From Bradyrhizobium sp. Ec3.3 (lineage in GTDB: Bacteria; Pseudomonadota; Alphaproteobacteria; Rhizobiales; Xanthobacteraceae), in NCBI RefSeq assembly GCF_000472925.1, contig NZ_AXAS01000019.1, positions 62,001 to 126,000 on the forward strand: DNA of 64,000 nucleotides, given 5' to 3'. Position numbers and translations under genes: made by a program. A model generated the notes under the pieces. It did no database searches, was not told the DNA's origin, and saw only the letters and a list, made by a program, of their open reading frames with translations. Position 1 is the first letter of the stretch; each line of letters begins with the position of its first letter. Below are positions 51,711-60,751 of this stretch, one piece after another.

Positions 51711-54700
51711 GTGGGTCGTTCCAGTAAGGCGCGTGTCGCCAACCGTGCAAAGAAGCGAAAAAGTCCTGCGCCGCGGACTGCGATTTCTTCTTCGTCTCCG
51801 CTCGGCATGTTGGCTCTCCATCTGCTGGCGCAATGGAGGAAGTCTGGGCGCAAGGGTCTCGTCTTTCTCGCTGAGAACGAGAACAGGGCCGAGCGGCTGG
51901 GGGCTACTATTCATGCACTCGATCCCTCGTGCGACGTGCTTGTCTTTCCGCGTCTGAATACGCTGCCGTTCGATCAGTTGGAGCCATCGCACGAGATCGC
52001 AGGTCGACGCAGTTCGGTCTTGAGGCGCCTTGCGAAGCCCGAGAAGCCGATCCTGCTGGTGTCCACGGCAGAGGCCGTGATGGAGCGCCTGCCGACGCCG
52101 ACGAGTTGGTCCCGCCTAATTGAGCGTCTAAAGGTGGGCACCACCTTCTCCGAACAGCACCTCAAGTCGCGATTTGAGGCACTCGGCTACGACCTCGATG
52201 ACGAGGCGGACTACCCCGGCGGCGCGTTGTTTCACGGGAAGACATTCGAGATATTTCCCGCCGGGGCACTTAGTCCATTCCGGGTGGAGCATTCCGGCCA
52301 CGTGATACGCCGGATTTCGGCGTTCAATCCGGTAGAGCAGGAGGTTCTATTCGAAGCGAAGGAGCTCATCATCGATCCCATGTCGGAGCGCCTTGCGTAT
52401 GGGAACAAGCGCAGCAAACGCTGCAATCTGTTCGACTATTGCGGGCAAGCCAAGTGGATTGCGGATACTATGGTTCCAGGGCACGCCGACGGCTGGTTGA
52501 GCACGATCGAGGAGGCGGCCGGTCGCACGGACCGAGAGCGCGAATACCTTGGGCGGCGCGATTGGAAGGCAGCGACCAAGCGGATGCATGTGCTGCCCCA
52601 AAAGGCACCCTTCACTCCCACGCCGGAGTTTTCGAAGGTCGCTTCGCCAAGGAAAGCTCTGCGTACATTCGTCGACGAGACGCGACGCGCCGGTTCGCAG
52701 CTGATGTTTGTTGCTGCGCTGGATGAAGATCTGCGCACCCTGGAACGGATGAGCGGGGTCAAAGCCGAGCGCTTTTCCGACTGGAGCAAGGCGACGGCCG
52801 GATGCAATCGCGCTGCGGCGCTATTGGCCGACTTCGATACTGGATTTGTCGAATCTGGCCGGAAACCTCTTGTCGTCGTGACGGCGTCGGACGTGCTCGG
52901 CAGCCGGGCCCATCATCCACAACCCATGGCCAGAGTCTGGAATGCTGCCTTCGACCACGCTGATGTGCCGGAGGTGGGCTCAGTGGTGGTCCATCTGCAG
53001 CGAGGACTGGCTTTGCTCGAGGGCTTGCAGACGGTAGCAACCGGGGGTGTATCGTCGCGCGAGATGATCAGGCTCGCATTCGCAGGAGATGATGCCGCTC
53101 TCGTTCCGCCGGCCGACCTGACCCTGATCTGGCCGTATGCGTCGGAACTCGGGGGGGTGACTCTGGACAGGGCCGACGGAAGTACATGGTGGGCGCGGCG
53201 CACCGAGGCGGAGCGCGAGCTTCAGCTTGCCGGCAAGCAGCTTGCGAAACACATCAGCCAGCGACGCCGCCGGCGAGCCGCGAAACTCGTACCGCCGGGT
53301 TCAATCTACGAGAGGTTCGTAGCGCGTTTTCCCTATTTCACGACGGTCGACCAGTCGAAAGCTATTCGGAACGTCCTGGATGATCTTGCCTCAGGTCACC
53401 CAATGGACCGAGTGATTTGCGGTGACGTCGGATTCGGCAAGACCGAGGTGGCTTTGCGAGCGGCGGCTGCCGTCGTGCTGTCCGGCAAGCAGGTGGCGAT
53501 GGCTGTACCGACGACCGTCTTGGCAAGACAGCATGTCGCGACCTTCCGCAAGCGTTTTGCCCCGTTCGGTATCGAGGTCGGAAACCTGTCTCGAGGCGCG
53601 TCGACGTCCGAGGCAAGGGCGGCGAAGGAAGATCTCAAGAGCGGAAGACTGAAAATCGTGGTCGGAACGCAGGCTCTCGCCTCGAAGGATGTGAAGTTTG
53701 CCGACCTTGGCCTGGTTATTATCGACGAGGAACAGCATTTTGGCGCAGCAGAGAAGGCGAAGCTTTCAGCGCTGACCAAGGGCATCCATGCCCTTTGGAT
53801 GAGCGCCACGCCGATACCGCGGACGCTCGCGGCGGGTTTGGCTGGCTTCAGAGATCTCAGCGTTATTGCCTCTCCGCCTGTTCATCGGCTTCCGGTCGTC
53901 ACGAAGATCGCTCCGCTTTCCGACGCTGCAATTGTCGCGGCGCTATTGCGCGAACAGAGGCGCCATGGGCAAAGCTTCCTGATCTGTCCGCGTATCCAGG
54001 ATCTTGATCCGATGCTGGCGCGAGTACATTCGATGGCTCCCGATCTCCGCATAGTCTGCCTTCATGGCAAGTTGTCCGCCGACCAGATGGACGACCGTAT
54101 GATGAGCTTCGTCGAGGGCGCCGCTGACGTTTTGCTGGCGACCAACATTGTCGAAAGCGGTCTCGATATCCCGCGGGCCAACACGATTGTGGTCTGCTGG
54201 CCTGAGAGGTTCGGTCTCGCGCAACTCCATCAGCTCAGAGGAAGGGTTGGGCGCAGCGGGATACGTGCGTTTGCGCATTTGCTGACAGATTCAGACGCGG
54301 AGCGATCCGAGAAGCGGCTGGCCGTTCTCGAGGAATTCAGCAGACCTGGGGCGGGCTTTGCAATCAGCGCCCGCGATCTCGACCTGAGAGGGGCGGGAGA
54401 CCTGCTTTCGGAGCGGCAGTCGGGCCATTTGCAGGTGTTCGGACCGGTGCTCTACAGCCACCTTCTCAAATTAGCCTCGGAGAAAGCCGACGATAGGGCT
54501 GCCGATCTGTGGGTACCTGACCTAAATCTTCCAGTCGTCGACATGTTGCCGCCAGGCTACATACAATCGGAGGCGGTTCGTCTGGAAATCTACGCTCGTG
54601 CGGCCAGGTGCCGAAGTGCCGACGAACTAGATGATCTGGAGGAGGAAACCCTGCTTCGTTTCGGCAAACTGCCGCCGGCAGCCCGCGATTTCTTTGCCGC

Positions 54701-54911
54701 TGCAAAGCTCAGGATCGACTGCAGGCGACGGGGTATCGTAAGGCTGGACGTCGGAGTGGAGGCGGTAGCTGCGACGTTCCTGCCGGGACGACTGCGGAAG
54801 TCCAGGGCGAGATCGCTGCAGCGCGACGGCGATCGGGTTGTCTATACCAGCAAGGATCGCGAGGGGGCGTTGAGAAAGGTCGAAGAGTTTCTCGACGCTC
54901 TGGATGACTGA
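51711..54911 (+). CDS. Mfd-like transcription-repair-coupling helicase (probable paralogue)
   Basis: A 1066-aa superfamily 2 DNA translocase built like Mfd, about 100 residues shorter than usual. It has UvrB-like N-terminal domains (about 35-300, VLVFPRLNTLPFDQLEPSHEI), the RNA-polymerase-interacting domain (about 420-500, VGSVVVHLQRGLALLEGL) and the RecG-like motor. Walker A is GDVGFGKTE (from 571), motif II is DEEQH (from Asp672; canonical Mfd has DEEQR), with SATPIPRTL and HQLRGRVGRSG. The C-terminal TRCF domain is present. Divergence from canonical Mfd suggests a second copy with a specialised role in addition to a housekeeping mfd elsewhere. Start GTG 51711; ATG 51807 is an alternative. 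Confidence 0.85.
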   Translation: MGRSSKARVANRAKKRKSPAPRTAISSSSPLGMLALHLLAQWRKSGRKGLVFLAENENRAERLGATIHALDPSCDVLVFPRLNTLPFDQLEPSHEIAGRRSSVLRRLAKPEKPILLVSTAEAVMERLPTPTSWSRLIERLKVGTTFSEQHLKSRFEALGYDLDDEADYPGGALFHGKTFEIFPAGALSPFRVEHSGHVIRRISAFNPVEQEVLFEAKELIIDPMSERLAYGNKRSKRCNLFDYCGQAKWIADTMVPGHADGWLSTIEEAAGRTDREREYLGRRDWKAATKRMHVLPQKAPFTPTPEFSKVASPRKALRTFVDETRRAGSQLMFVAALDEDLRTLERMSGVKAERFSDWSKATAGCNRAAALLADFDTGFVESGRKPLVVVTASDVLGSRAHHPQPMARVWNAAFDHADVPEVGSVVVHLQRGLALLEGLQTVATGGVSSREMIRLAFAGDDAALVPPADLTLIWPYASELGGVTLDRADGSTWWARRTEAERELQLAGKQLAKHISQRRRRRAAKLVPPGSIYERFVARFPYFTTVDQSKAIRNVLDDLASGHPMDRVICGDVGFGKTEVALRAAAAVVLSGKQVAMAVPTTVLARQHVATFRKRFAPFGIEVGNLSRGASTSEARAAKEDLKSGRLKIVVGTQALASKDVKFADLGLVIIDEEQHFGAAEKAKLSALTKGIHALWMSATPIPRTLAAGLAGFRDLSVIASPPVHRLPVVTKIAPLSDAAIVAALLREQRRHGQSFLICPRIQDLDPMLARVHSMAPDLRIVCLHGKLSADQMDDRMMSFVEGAADVLLATNIVESGLDIPRANTIVVCWPERFGLAQLHQLRGRVGRSGIRAFAHLLTDSDAERSEKRLAVLEEFSRPGAGFAISARDLDLRGAGDLLSERQSGHLQVFGPVLYSHLLKLASEKADDRAADLWVPDLNLPVVDMLPPGYIQSEAVRLEIYARAARCRSADELDDLEEETLLRFGKLPPAARDFFAAAKLRIDCRRRGIVRLDVGVEAVAATFLPGRLRKSRARSLQRDGDRVVYTSKDREGALRKVEEFLDALDD

Positions 54912-54913
54912 TC

Positions 54914-54935
54914 GCGGCGTCGGGCCGGCCGCCGC
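54914..54935. terminator. GC-rich hairpin between convergent operons
   Basis: GCGGCG (54914-54919) and CGCCGC (54930-54935) flank a 10-nt loop that itself contains GGCCGGC. It lies in the 64-bp gap between the Mfd-like gene and the end of the minus-strand operon. There is no T-tract, so its strength is uncertain. Confidence 0.4.
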
Positions 54936-54975
54936 AACGCATGTACGAACTGCGAGCCTCTTGCCAAGATCATTC

Positions 54976-57348
54976 CTACGCGTTGCCCTGGGGAGTTTTG
55001 TGAGGGCGCACAAGATTGTCCGACCACGTCTCGGCAATGTGGGGAAGGTCTAGGTCGCGCTTCCGATCGAGCAGAAGTTCGAGGACGCGCGGCGGCGTCA
55101 ATGGCAGCTCTTGGACGCGCTTTCCTGTGGCGTTTGCAACAGCGCATGCGACGGCCGCTCCGACATTGAGAATTGGTACCTCGCCGGCACCTTTGGTCCC
55201 GAGCGGTCCCATCGAGGGCGCGCCCTCGTAAAGACTGATCTCGACGGGCACGACATCGAGCGCCAGTGGCACGCGGTAGGTTTCGAAGCCGGTTTGGCAG
55301 ACCCGACCATTGCTGCCGATGGTTGCTTCTTCATGCAAGGCATAGCCCAGCCCTTGCACGACGCCGCCCTGAATCTGTCCGTGGATCGCACGCGGGTTCA
55401 GTGCGCGGCCGACGTCCTGAACCACACGATAGTTCAGTACTTCGACATGCCCGGTCTCCGGATCGACCGCGACCTCGCAGTCGTGGACGGCGAAGACGGG
55501 GATGTCGATCGCGTCGATGAAATGGCCGGCGACGCATCCGGGCATCGCCGGCACGCCGGCGCCCGTGAAAGCACCCGTGCCGGAGATCGGGCCGCCCAGC
55601 GCCTGGGCCCGCGTCGCAACCTCGGTCACGGTGCGGCCCGAGCCGGGCGCGCCGGCGATCTCGATCCGACCCTCGCGCATCACAAGGTCTTCGGGAGCGG
55701 CCTCGATCATGTCGGAGGCGACCTTCAATAGCTTCGTGCGCACCTCCTGTGCCGCCGACAGGCTCGCCGCGCCGAGCGAGACGGTCGTGCGGCCGCCGCC
55801 GACGCCGACATCATAGCCGGCAGCATCCGTATCGGCGGCGCGCACGATGACGCTCTCTGGCGCAATGCCGAGCGTGCTCGCGACGATCTGGGGCAAAGCC
55901 TGCATCATCGAGCCGGATCCGATCTCGACACCGGATGTCACCAACGTCGCCGTGCCATCGGCATTCATGTTCACGGTCGCAGCCGACGGACCCACAAAGA
56001 CGAACCAGGTGCCAACCGTGGTCGCACGACCATAGAGCCGCCCGTCGGAACGACCGGGTGGCATCGTGGCCGCGTCGCGCAGCGTGTCCATCCGGTCGAG
56101 CATCGGACCGAGCACGTCCGCTTGGAACACTTGGCCTGTAGCGCCAAGATCCTTGTCGCCGAGCACGTTGCGGCGGCGGAAGAGAAGCGGATCCATGCCG
56201 ATCCTGGCCGCGATCTCGTCGGTATGCCGCTCGAGCGCAAAGGTGTTGTAGACGCCGTTGCAGCAGCGGAAGGCGCCGTTCGGCGTGGTGTTGGTGTAGA
56301 CCGCGCGTGAGACCAGCCGCACACTGCCCAGCCTGTAATTTCCGCCGAGCGTGTGCGCGGTCATGGTAGTCAGGAAGATCTGCTCGCCGCCATAGGCGCC
56401 GCAATCCATCAGCACGACCGCTTCGCGGCCGACGATCTCGCCCTCGCGCGTAACTGCCGAGCGAATCCGGATATCGGCATTCTCGCGGAACAGGCAGGTC
56501 AGCATTTCCTCCTCGCGCGAATTGACAAGCCGGACCGGTCGGCCACTGGCGCGGGCGAGGAGGGCGGCGAAGGGTTCGACCCCCAGATCAAACTTCAGGC
56601 CGAAGCCACCGCCGACCGGCGGCACCGTGACGCGAACTTGCGATGCCGGCACGCCCAGAAGGCGCGCGGTGGCGTTGCGGATGCCCCAAGGGGCCTGCGT
56701 CGATGTCTCAATATGGAAGCGCCCGTCCTCGTAGCTCGCGACTACCGCGCGTGGTTCGAGCGCGACGTGGTTCTGGCGGCCGACCCGGAACGAGCTTTCG
56801 ACGATTTCGACGTCCGGCCGGGCAAAGGCGGCATCGACATCGCCGCGGACGACGGTTGCCTCCCAGGCGACGTTGCCTTCGCGCGCACCGCCTTCAAACA
56901 GGACCTCATAGTCGCGCCAGTTGGGATGGACCAGCGGCGCATCAGGCGCCAGCGCGTCAGCCATCGTGAGCGCAGCGGGCAGGGGCTCGATCTCCACCTC
57001 GATCGCCGCGAGCGCCGCTTGCGCCTGCGCCAATGTGGTGGCCGCAATCGCAGCCAGCGGTTCGCCATCATAGTGAATGAGATCGCGCGCAAAGAGCGGA
57101 TGATCGGCGATGCCGATCCCCATCATACCGGGTGCGTCTGCGTCCGTCACGATCGCACGCACGCCTGGCATGCGGGCGGCTCTGGAGGTATCGAGGCGGA
57201 CGATCCGGCCCGACGGCACGCTGGCGCGCAGCACCGCGGCGTGCAGCATGCCCGGTAGATAACGATCGGCGGTGTAGCGGGTGCGCCCGCGGAGCTTGTC
57301 GGCAGCGTCGCGCCGGCGGAGATCCATGGTCGCGGAAACATCGGACAT
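54976..57348 (-). CDS. Molybdenum hydroxylase large subunit (xanthine dehydrogenase/CO dehydrogenase family)
   Basis: A 790-aa molybdopterin-cytosine-dinucleotide subunit. It opens with DKLRGRTRYTADRYLPGML (fused a/b hammerhead), then the Mo-binding core with VGGGFGLKFD. The catalytic Glu723 in KGAGEVPIL is present, as needed for hydroxylation. The active-site loop, which reads VAYRCSFR in true CO dehydrogenase and AYRGAGR or AFRGFG in others, is AFRCCNG (359-365) here, so CO is not the substrate. With its FeS and FAD partners upstream it likely hydroxylates an N-heterocycle or aldehyde. It is the last gene of the operon, 15 bp after the FeS gene. Confidence 0.9.
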   Translation of the reverse strand: MSDVSATMDLRRRDAADKLRGRTRYTADRYLPGMLHAAVLRASVPSGRIVRLDTSRAARMPGVRAIVTDADAPGMMGIGIADHPLFARDLIHYDGEPLAAIAATTLAQAQAALAAIEVEIEPLPAALTMADALAPDAPLVHPNWRDYEVLFEGGAREGNVAWEATVVRGDVDAAFARPDVEIVESSFRVGRQNHVALEPRAVVASYEDGRFHIETSTQAPWGIRNATARLLGVPASQVRVTVPPVGGGFGLKFDLGVEPFAALLARASGRPVRLVNSREEEMLTCLFRENADIRIRSAVTREGEIVGREAVVLMDCGAYGGEQIFLTTMTAHTLGGNYRLGSVRLVSRAVYTNTTPNGAFRCCNGVYNTFALERHTDEIAARIGMDPLLFRRRNVLGDKDLGATGQVFQADVLGPMLDRMDTLRDAATMPPGRSDGRLYGRATTVGTWFVFVGPSAATVNMNADGTATLVTSGVEIGSGSMMQALPQIVASTLGIAPESVIVRAADTDAAGYDVGVGGGRTTVSLGAASLSAAQEVRTKLLKVASDMIEAAPEDLVMREGRIEIAGAPGSGRTVTEVATRAQALGGPISGTGAFTGAGVPAMPGCVAGHFIDAIDIPVFAVHDCEVAVDPETGHVEVLNYRVVQDVGRALNPRAIHGQIQGGVVQGLGYALHEEATIGSNGRVCQTGFETYRVPLALDVVPVEISLYEGAPSMGPLGTKGAGEVPILNVGAAVACAVANATGKRVQELPLTPPRVLELLLDRKRDLDLPHIAETWSDNLVRPHKTPQGNA

Positions 57349-57363
57349 GTCAGCGTCTCCCGA

Positions 57364-57822
57364 TTATTTCGTGGCCAATGCGAGCAGCGTCGCATCGATG
57401 ATGCGCTCGTAGCCGGTGCAGCGACAGATGTTCCCGGTCAGCGCCGCACGAATGTCCTCGCGCGTGGCGTCGGGTCTGGTCGTCAGGAGATGCGTCAGAC
57501 TGACCACCATGCCGGGAAAGCACATGCCGCACTGAACGGCATCGCTGGCGTCGAGCGCGGCCTGGATGCGATTCAACTGGCCGTGTGTCGCAAGGCCCTC
57601 GACCGTCTGGATCTCGCAGCCATCGGCGAGCGCGGCCGGCGTCAGGCAGGAGGGCGTCGGCTTGCCGTCGATGAGCACCATGCAGGCGCCGCAAAAGCCC
57701 TCGCGGCAGACCGGTTTTGCGCCGGTCAGATGAAGTTCTTCACGTAGGATATCGACGAGCGGGGTGGCAGGATCGGCGGTGGAGGCGAGCCGGTCGCCGT
57801 TGACGGTCAGGCTGAGAGCCAT
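57364..57822 (-). CDS. Molybdenum hydroxylase small [2Fe-2S] subunit
   Basis: A 152-aa electron-transfer subunit with two [2Fe-2S] clusters. The plant-type one has CREGFCGACMVLIDGKPTPSC, and the C-terminal one has QCGMCFPG and CRCTGY. ATG at 57822 has CGGGGA 6 nt upstream; ATG at 57828 is the alternative. The FAD-subunit gene ends 16 bp before it. It passes electrons from the Mo centre to FAD. Confidence 0.94.
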   Translation of the reverse strand: MALSLTVNGDRLASTADPATPLVDILREELHLTGAKPVCREGFCGACMVLIDGKPTPSCLTPAALADGCEIQTVEGLATHGQLNRIQAALDASDAVQCGMCFPGMVVSLTHLLTTRPDATREDIRAALTGNICRCTGYERIIDATLLALATK

Positions 57823-57838
57823 ATGCATCCCCGATGGT

Positions 57839-58732
57839 TTAGGCGCCAAGCGCGGTAGCCGCCGCGCGGCGAACTAGGCCCGGCAACACGCTGACGCGAT
57901 ACCAGGCTGGCGCGTCAATGCCGTCGCGGCCGACGAACTCGTCCGCCAGTTCAGCGGCGGTCCGCGCCGCTTCCTCGGCGTCGAGCGAACGTCCAATCAG
58001 GGCGGTCTCGAGCCGCTCCCATCGCCGCGCGACCGGTTCGACAGAACCGACCGCAATCCGTGCAGCCTGCACCTGACCTGCCGCATCGACGCTGACCGAG
58101 AGGCTGACGATGGCGACCGGATAATCCCCGGCTTTGCGCAATGGAAGGCGGGCGTGAGCAGTCTTGCGCTCGCTGCGCGGCACGACGACCTGCGTGACGA
58201 GTCGGTCGGGCGCCAAGGTCGATCGGATCTTGAGGAAGTGCTCCAGCTTCATCCGTTCGCGACCGTCCCGGCCTGCGACCTCGATCTCGGCTTCGAGGCA
58301 GAGCAAGGCCGGTACGCAATCGGCCGCGGCGAAGCCTGGCGTTGCAAGATTGCCGCCGATCGTCGCCATCGCGCGGATCGCCGGGTTCGCGGAGCGGCCG
58401 GCGGCGGCCGCAAGGACATCGAATTCGGGGAGATCGGCCAAAGCGGCAGCGAGTGCCGCGTGCGTCACCGCGGCGCCGATCTCGACCACATCGGTCCCGA
58501 TCCGGACGGCTCCGAGTTCGGCGATCCTGCCTATCGCGACATAGCGTGCTCGCAACGGTTCGTGCCGGATCGGTGATCTCATGATCCACGTGCCACCAGC
58601 GAAGACGGCGCCGGCTGCGCCGCATTCGCTGAGCGCATCGAGAGCACTCGCAAGCGAAGGCGCGACATAGATTGACGACGCCGCATTATGCGCCTCGGCA
58701 GGGGTGCTTTGCACGGAAGAGCCGGTGATCAT
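57839..58732 (-). CDS. Molybdenum hydroxylase medium FAD-binding subunit
   Basis: A 297-aa FAD subunit of the VAO/PCMH fold. The flavin motifs are AGGTWIM in FAGGTWIMRSP (usually AGGHSLLP) and TIGGNLATPGFAAADCVP. The C-terminal CODH-type domain follows (about 180-290). The ATG (58732-58730) overlaps the stop of the upstream permease in ATGA, tying the enzyme to the transporter. The open frame continues upstream but is only the shadow of the permease gene. Confidence 0.9.
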   Translation of the reverse strand: MITGSSVQSTPAEAHNAASSIYVAPSLASALDALSECGAAGAVFAGGTWIMRSPIRHEPLRARYVAIGRIAELGAVRIGTDVVEIGAAVTHAALAAALADLPEFDVLAAAAGRSANPAIRAMATIGGNLATPGFAAADCVPALLCLEAEIEVAGRDGRERMKLEHFLKIRSTLAPDRLVTQVVVPRSERKTAHARLPLRKAGDYPVAIVSLSVSVDAAGQVQAARIAVGSVEPVARRWERLETALIGRSLDAEEAARTAAELADEFVGRDGIDAPAWYRVSVLPGLVRRAAATALGA

Positions 58733-59742
58733 TGGCCACGCTCCAGTCGCAGGCGATCGAGCAGCACGCCGACAATGACGATCGCGCCCAGCACGACCAT
58801 CTGGACGTATCCGTCGATGCGGGTGAGGTTCATGCCGTTGGACAGGATCGTGATGAACAGCGCGCCGAGCACGGCAGTGCCGACCCCGCCGCGGCCGCCT
58901 GCCAGGCTCGTTCCGCCGACCACGGCACCGGCGATCGCTTGCAGCGATAACGCACCGCCGAGGTTCGGCTCGCCCGATCCGGTCCGCGCCGTCATCATGA
59001 TCGCGCCGAGCGCGGCAAGGCCCGAGCACAACACGTAGGTCGCAACGAGGATGCGTTTCACCGGCAGGCCGGCGACCGCGGCCGCGCGTGGATTGGTGCC
59101 GATGATATAGAGCGATCGCCCGAACACGGTGCACGACAGGATCAGGTGGAGCGCGATTCCGATGACGACGGTGATGACGATGGCCGCTGGTACGCCGAAG
59201 ACGCTGCCGCCATAGAAAATTTGCGAGAATAGCTTCGGAACACCTTGCACGGGCCGGCCGGAGGAGAGCGTGGTCGCAATTCCGATCGCGATGTTGTAGC
59301 TGCCGAGCGTCGCGACGAAGGGATTGACGCCGAGCAGCGCGATGACCACGCCGTTGAAAAGACCGCAGGCGATGCCGAGGCCGAAGCCGGCGCCGAGCCC
59401 GGCGAACAGCACCACGCTGGTGTCGTGACCCGTCGCCGTGGCACCGGCCATGGCGAGCGCGGTGCCCACGCTGACCATCGACACCGTTGGGCCCAGCGCA
59501 AGGTCGAAGCCGCGCGTCAGGATGACCACGGTCTGGGCCATCGCGAACAGAGCCAGGTAGCTGGTCTGCTGGGCAATATTGAGCAGGTTGGCCGGCGAGA
59601 GCACGCCATGGTCGAACGCGGCGAAGCCGAGCAGCAGCGCCACCAGCGCAGCCGGCAGCACCGCATTCCAGACCCAGCGGCCCGACAGCGGCTTGGCACG
59701 ATCCGTGTCCTTGGCCATGACGGACAATTCGAGGTCAGACAC
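58729..59742 (-). CDS. CUT2 ABC transporter permease (second copy)
   Basis: A 337-aa BPD_transp_2 permease with about nine helices and the family blocks VVILTRGFDLALGPTVSM and AIAGAVVGGTSLAGGRGGVGT. It overlaps the upstream permease by 8 bp and the FAD-subunit gene by 4 bp. With the 59735-60751 permease it probably forms a heterodimer, as in two-permease nucleoside or purine importers. Confidence 0.9.
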   Translation of the reverse strand: MSDLELSVMAKDTDRAKPLSGRWVWNAVLPAALVALLLGFAAFDHGVLSPANLLNIAQQTSYLALFAMAQTVVILTRGFDLALGPTVSMVSVGTALAMAGATATGHDTSVVLFAGLGAGFGLGIACGLFNGVVIALLGVNPFVATLGSYNIAIGIATTLSSGRPVQGVPKLFSQIFYGGSVFGVPAAIVITVVIGIALHLILSCTVFGRSLYIIGTNPRAAAVAGLPVKRILVATYVLCSGLAALGAIMMTARTGSGEPNLGGALSLQAIAGAVVGGTSLAGGRGGVGTAVLGALFITILSNGMNLTRIDGYVQMVVLGAIVIVGVLLDRLRLERGQ

Positions 59743-60751
59743 GGGCTTTCCTCCGTCGGCTGAGTTCGTCGAGCGCCACCGCCGCCACCATGATCACGCC
59801 GAGGAAGACCGGCTGAAGCCGGGAGTCGACGTGCAGCAGGTTGAGCGCATTGCCGAGAATGGTCAGGAACAGCGCGCTGATGGCGACGATCTCGACCCGC
59901 CCGACGCCACCACGCAAGCTGACCCCGCCGATGACGGCAGCCGCAATCGATTGCAGCATCATCCGGTCGCCGCCGAAGCTTGCCTGGCCGGAGCCGACCT
60001 GCGCGGTGAGCAGGATACCGGCCAGCGCTGCAAGCACACTCGATACGACATAAGTGCCCACGATGTGGCGCTGGATCGACACGCCCGACACCACGGCCGC
60101 ATCGACGTTTCCGCCGATCGCGTAGACGTAGCGGCCGAACAGCGTGCGTCGCTGCGCGAATACCATTACTAGGATCACGATCAGCGCGACATGAACGGCG
60201 GTCGGCAGGCCGAACGCTTGCGCGCGCCCAAAGCCCTTCACGAAGATGTCGGGCATGCCATAAACGGGGATGCCATTCGTGATCATGAGGCCGACGCCTG
60301 CGGTCGCCGACATCGTGCCCAAGGTCACCACGAAGCCGGAGACCTTGAGTTTTGCCACGCAGAATCCGTTGACGAGCCCGACCACCATCCCGCAGCCGAG
60401 CCCGGCCGCGACGCCGCTTGCAATGATGAGGGCGGTGTTGCCGGGAAACGCGGTAGCGGTGGTGGCCATCGTCTTGGCGGTCACGACGCTCGCGAGTGCG
60501 ACGACTGCGCCGACCGAAAGATCGAAGCCGCCAGCGACGATGACCAGCGCCTGGCCGCAGGCAACGATCGCCAGCAGGGAGGCGTTACGCAGGATGTTGA
60601 GGATGTTGATGATGCCGTAGAACTGGGGATCGGTCGCGGACATGGCGGCGACGAGCAGCAGCAGAAGTGCCGGCAGAAACCCGATTCGGCCGGCGATCGA
60701 TCGGAGGCCGATCGAGCTCTGCGGCCCTGCGGTGACCCGCGCCGTGCTCAT
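59735..60751 (-). CDS. CUT2 ABC transporter permease (first copy)
   Basis: A 338-aa BPD_transp_2 permease with the blocks LVIVAGGFDLSVGAVVAL and SIAAAVIGGVSLRGGVGRV. Its ATG overlaps the ATPase stop in ATGA. It resembles the other permease throughout but is clearly diverged from it, so this is an old duplication. Confidence 0.9.
   Translation of the reverse strand: MSTARVTAGPQSSIGLRSIAGRIGFLPALLLLLVAAMSATDPQFYGIINILNILRNASLLAIVACGQALVIVAGGFDLSVGAVVALASVVTAKTMATTATAFPGNTALIIASGVAAGLGCGMVVGLVNGFCVAKLKVSGFVVTLGTMSATAGVGLMITNGIPVYGMPDIFVKGFGRAQAFGLPTAVHVALIVILVMVFAQRRTLFGRYVYAIGGNVDAAVVSGVSIQRHIVGTYVVSSVLAALAGILLTAQVGSGQASFGGDRMMLQSIAAAVIGGVSLRGGVGRVEIVAISALFLTILGNALNLLHVDSRLQPVFLGVIMVAAVALDELSRRRKARV

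Noticed and set aside
51449..51727. Plus-strand frame of 92 codons and an overlapping minus-strand frame between the small gene and the Mfd-like gene
   Set aside because: Neither has a ribosome-binding site or domain, and both overlap neighbouring genes.
53684..53697. A GGATGTGAA match similar to the IclR-type palindrome
   Set aside because: It is inside the Mfd-like coding region and lacks the left TTCA arm.
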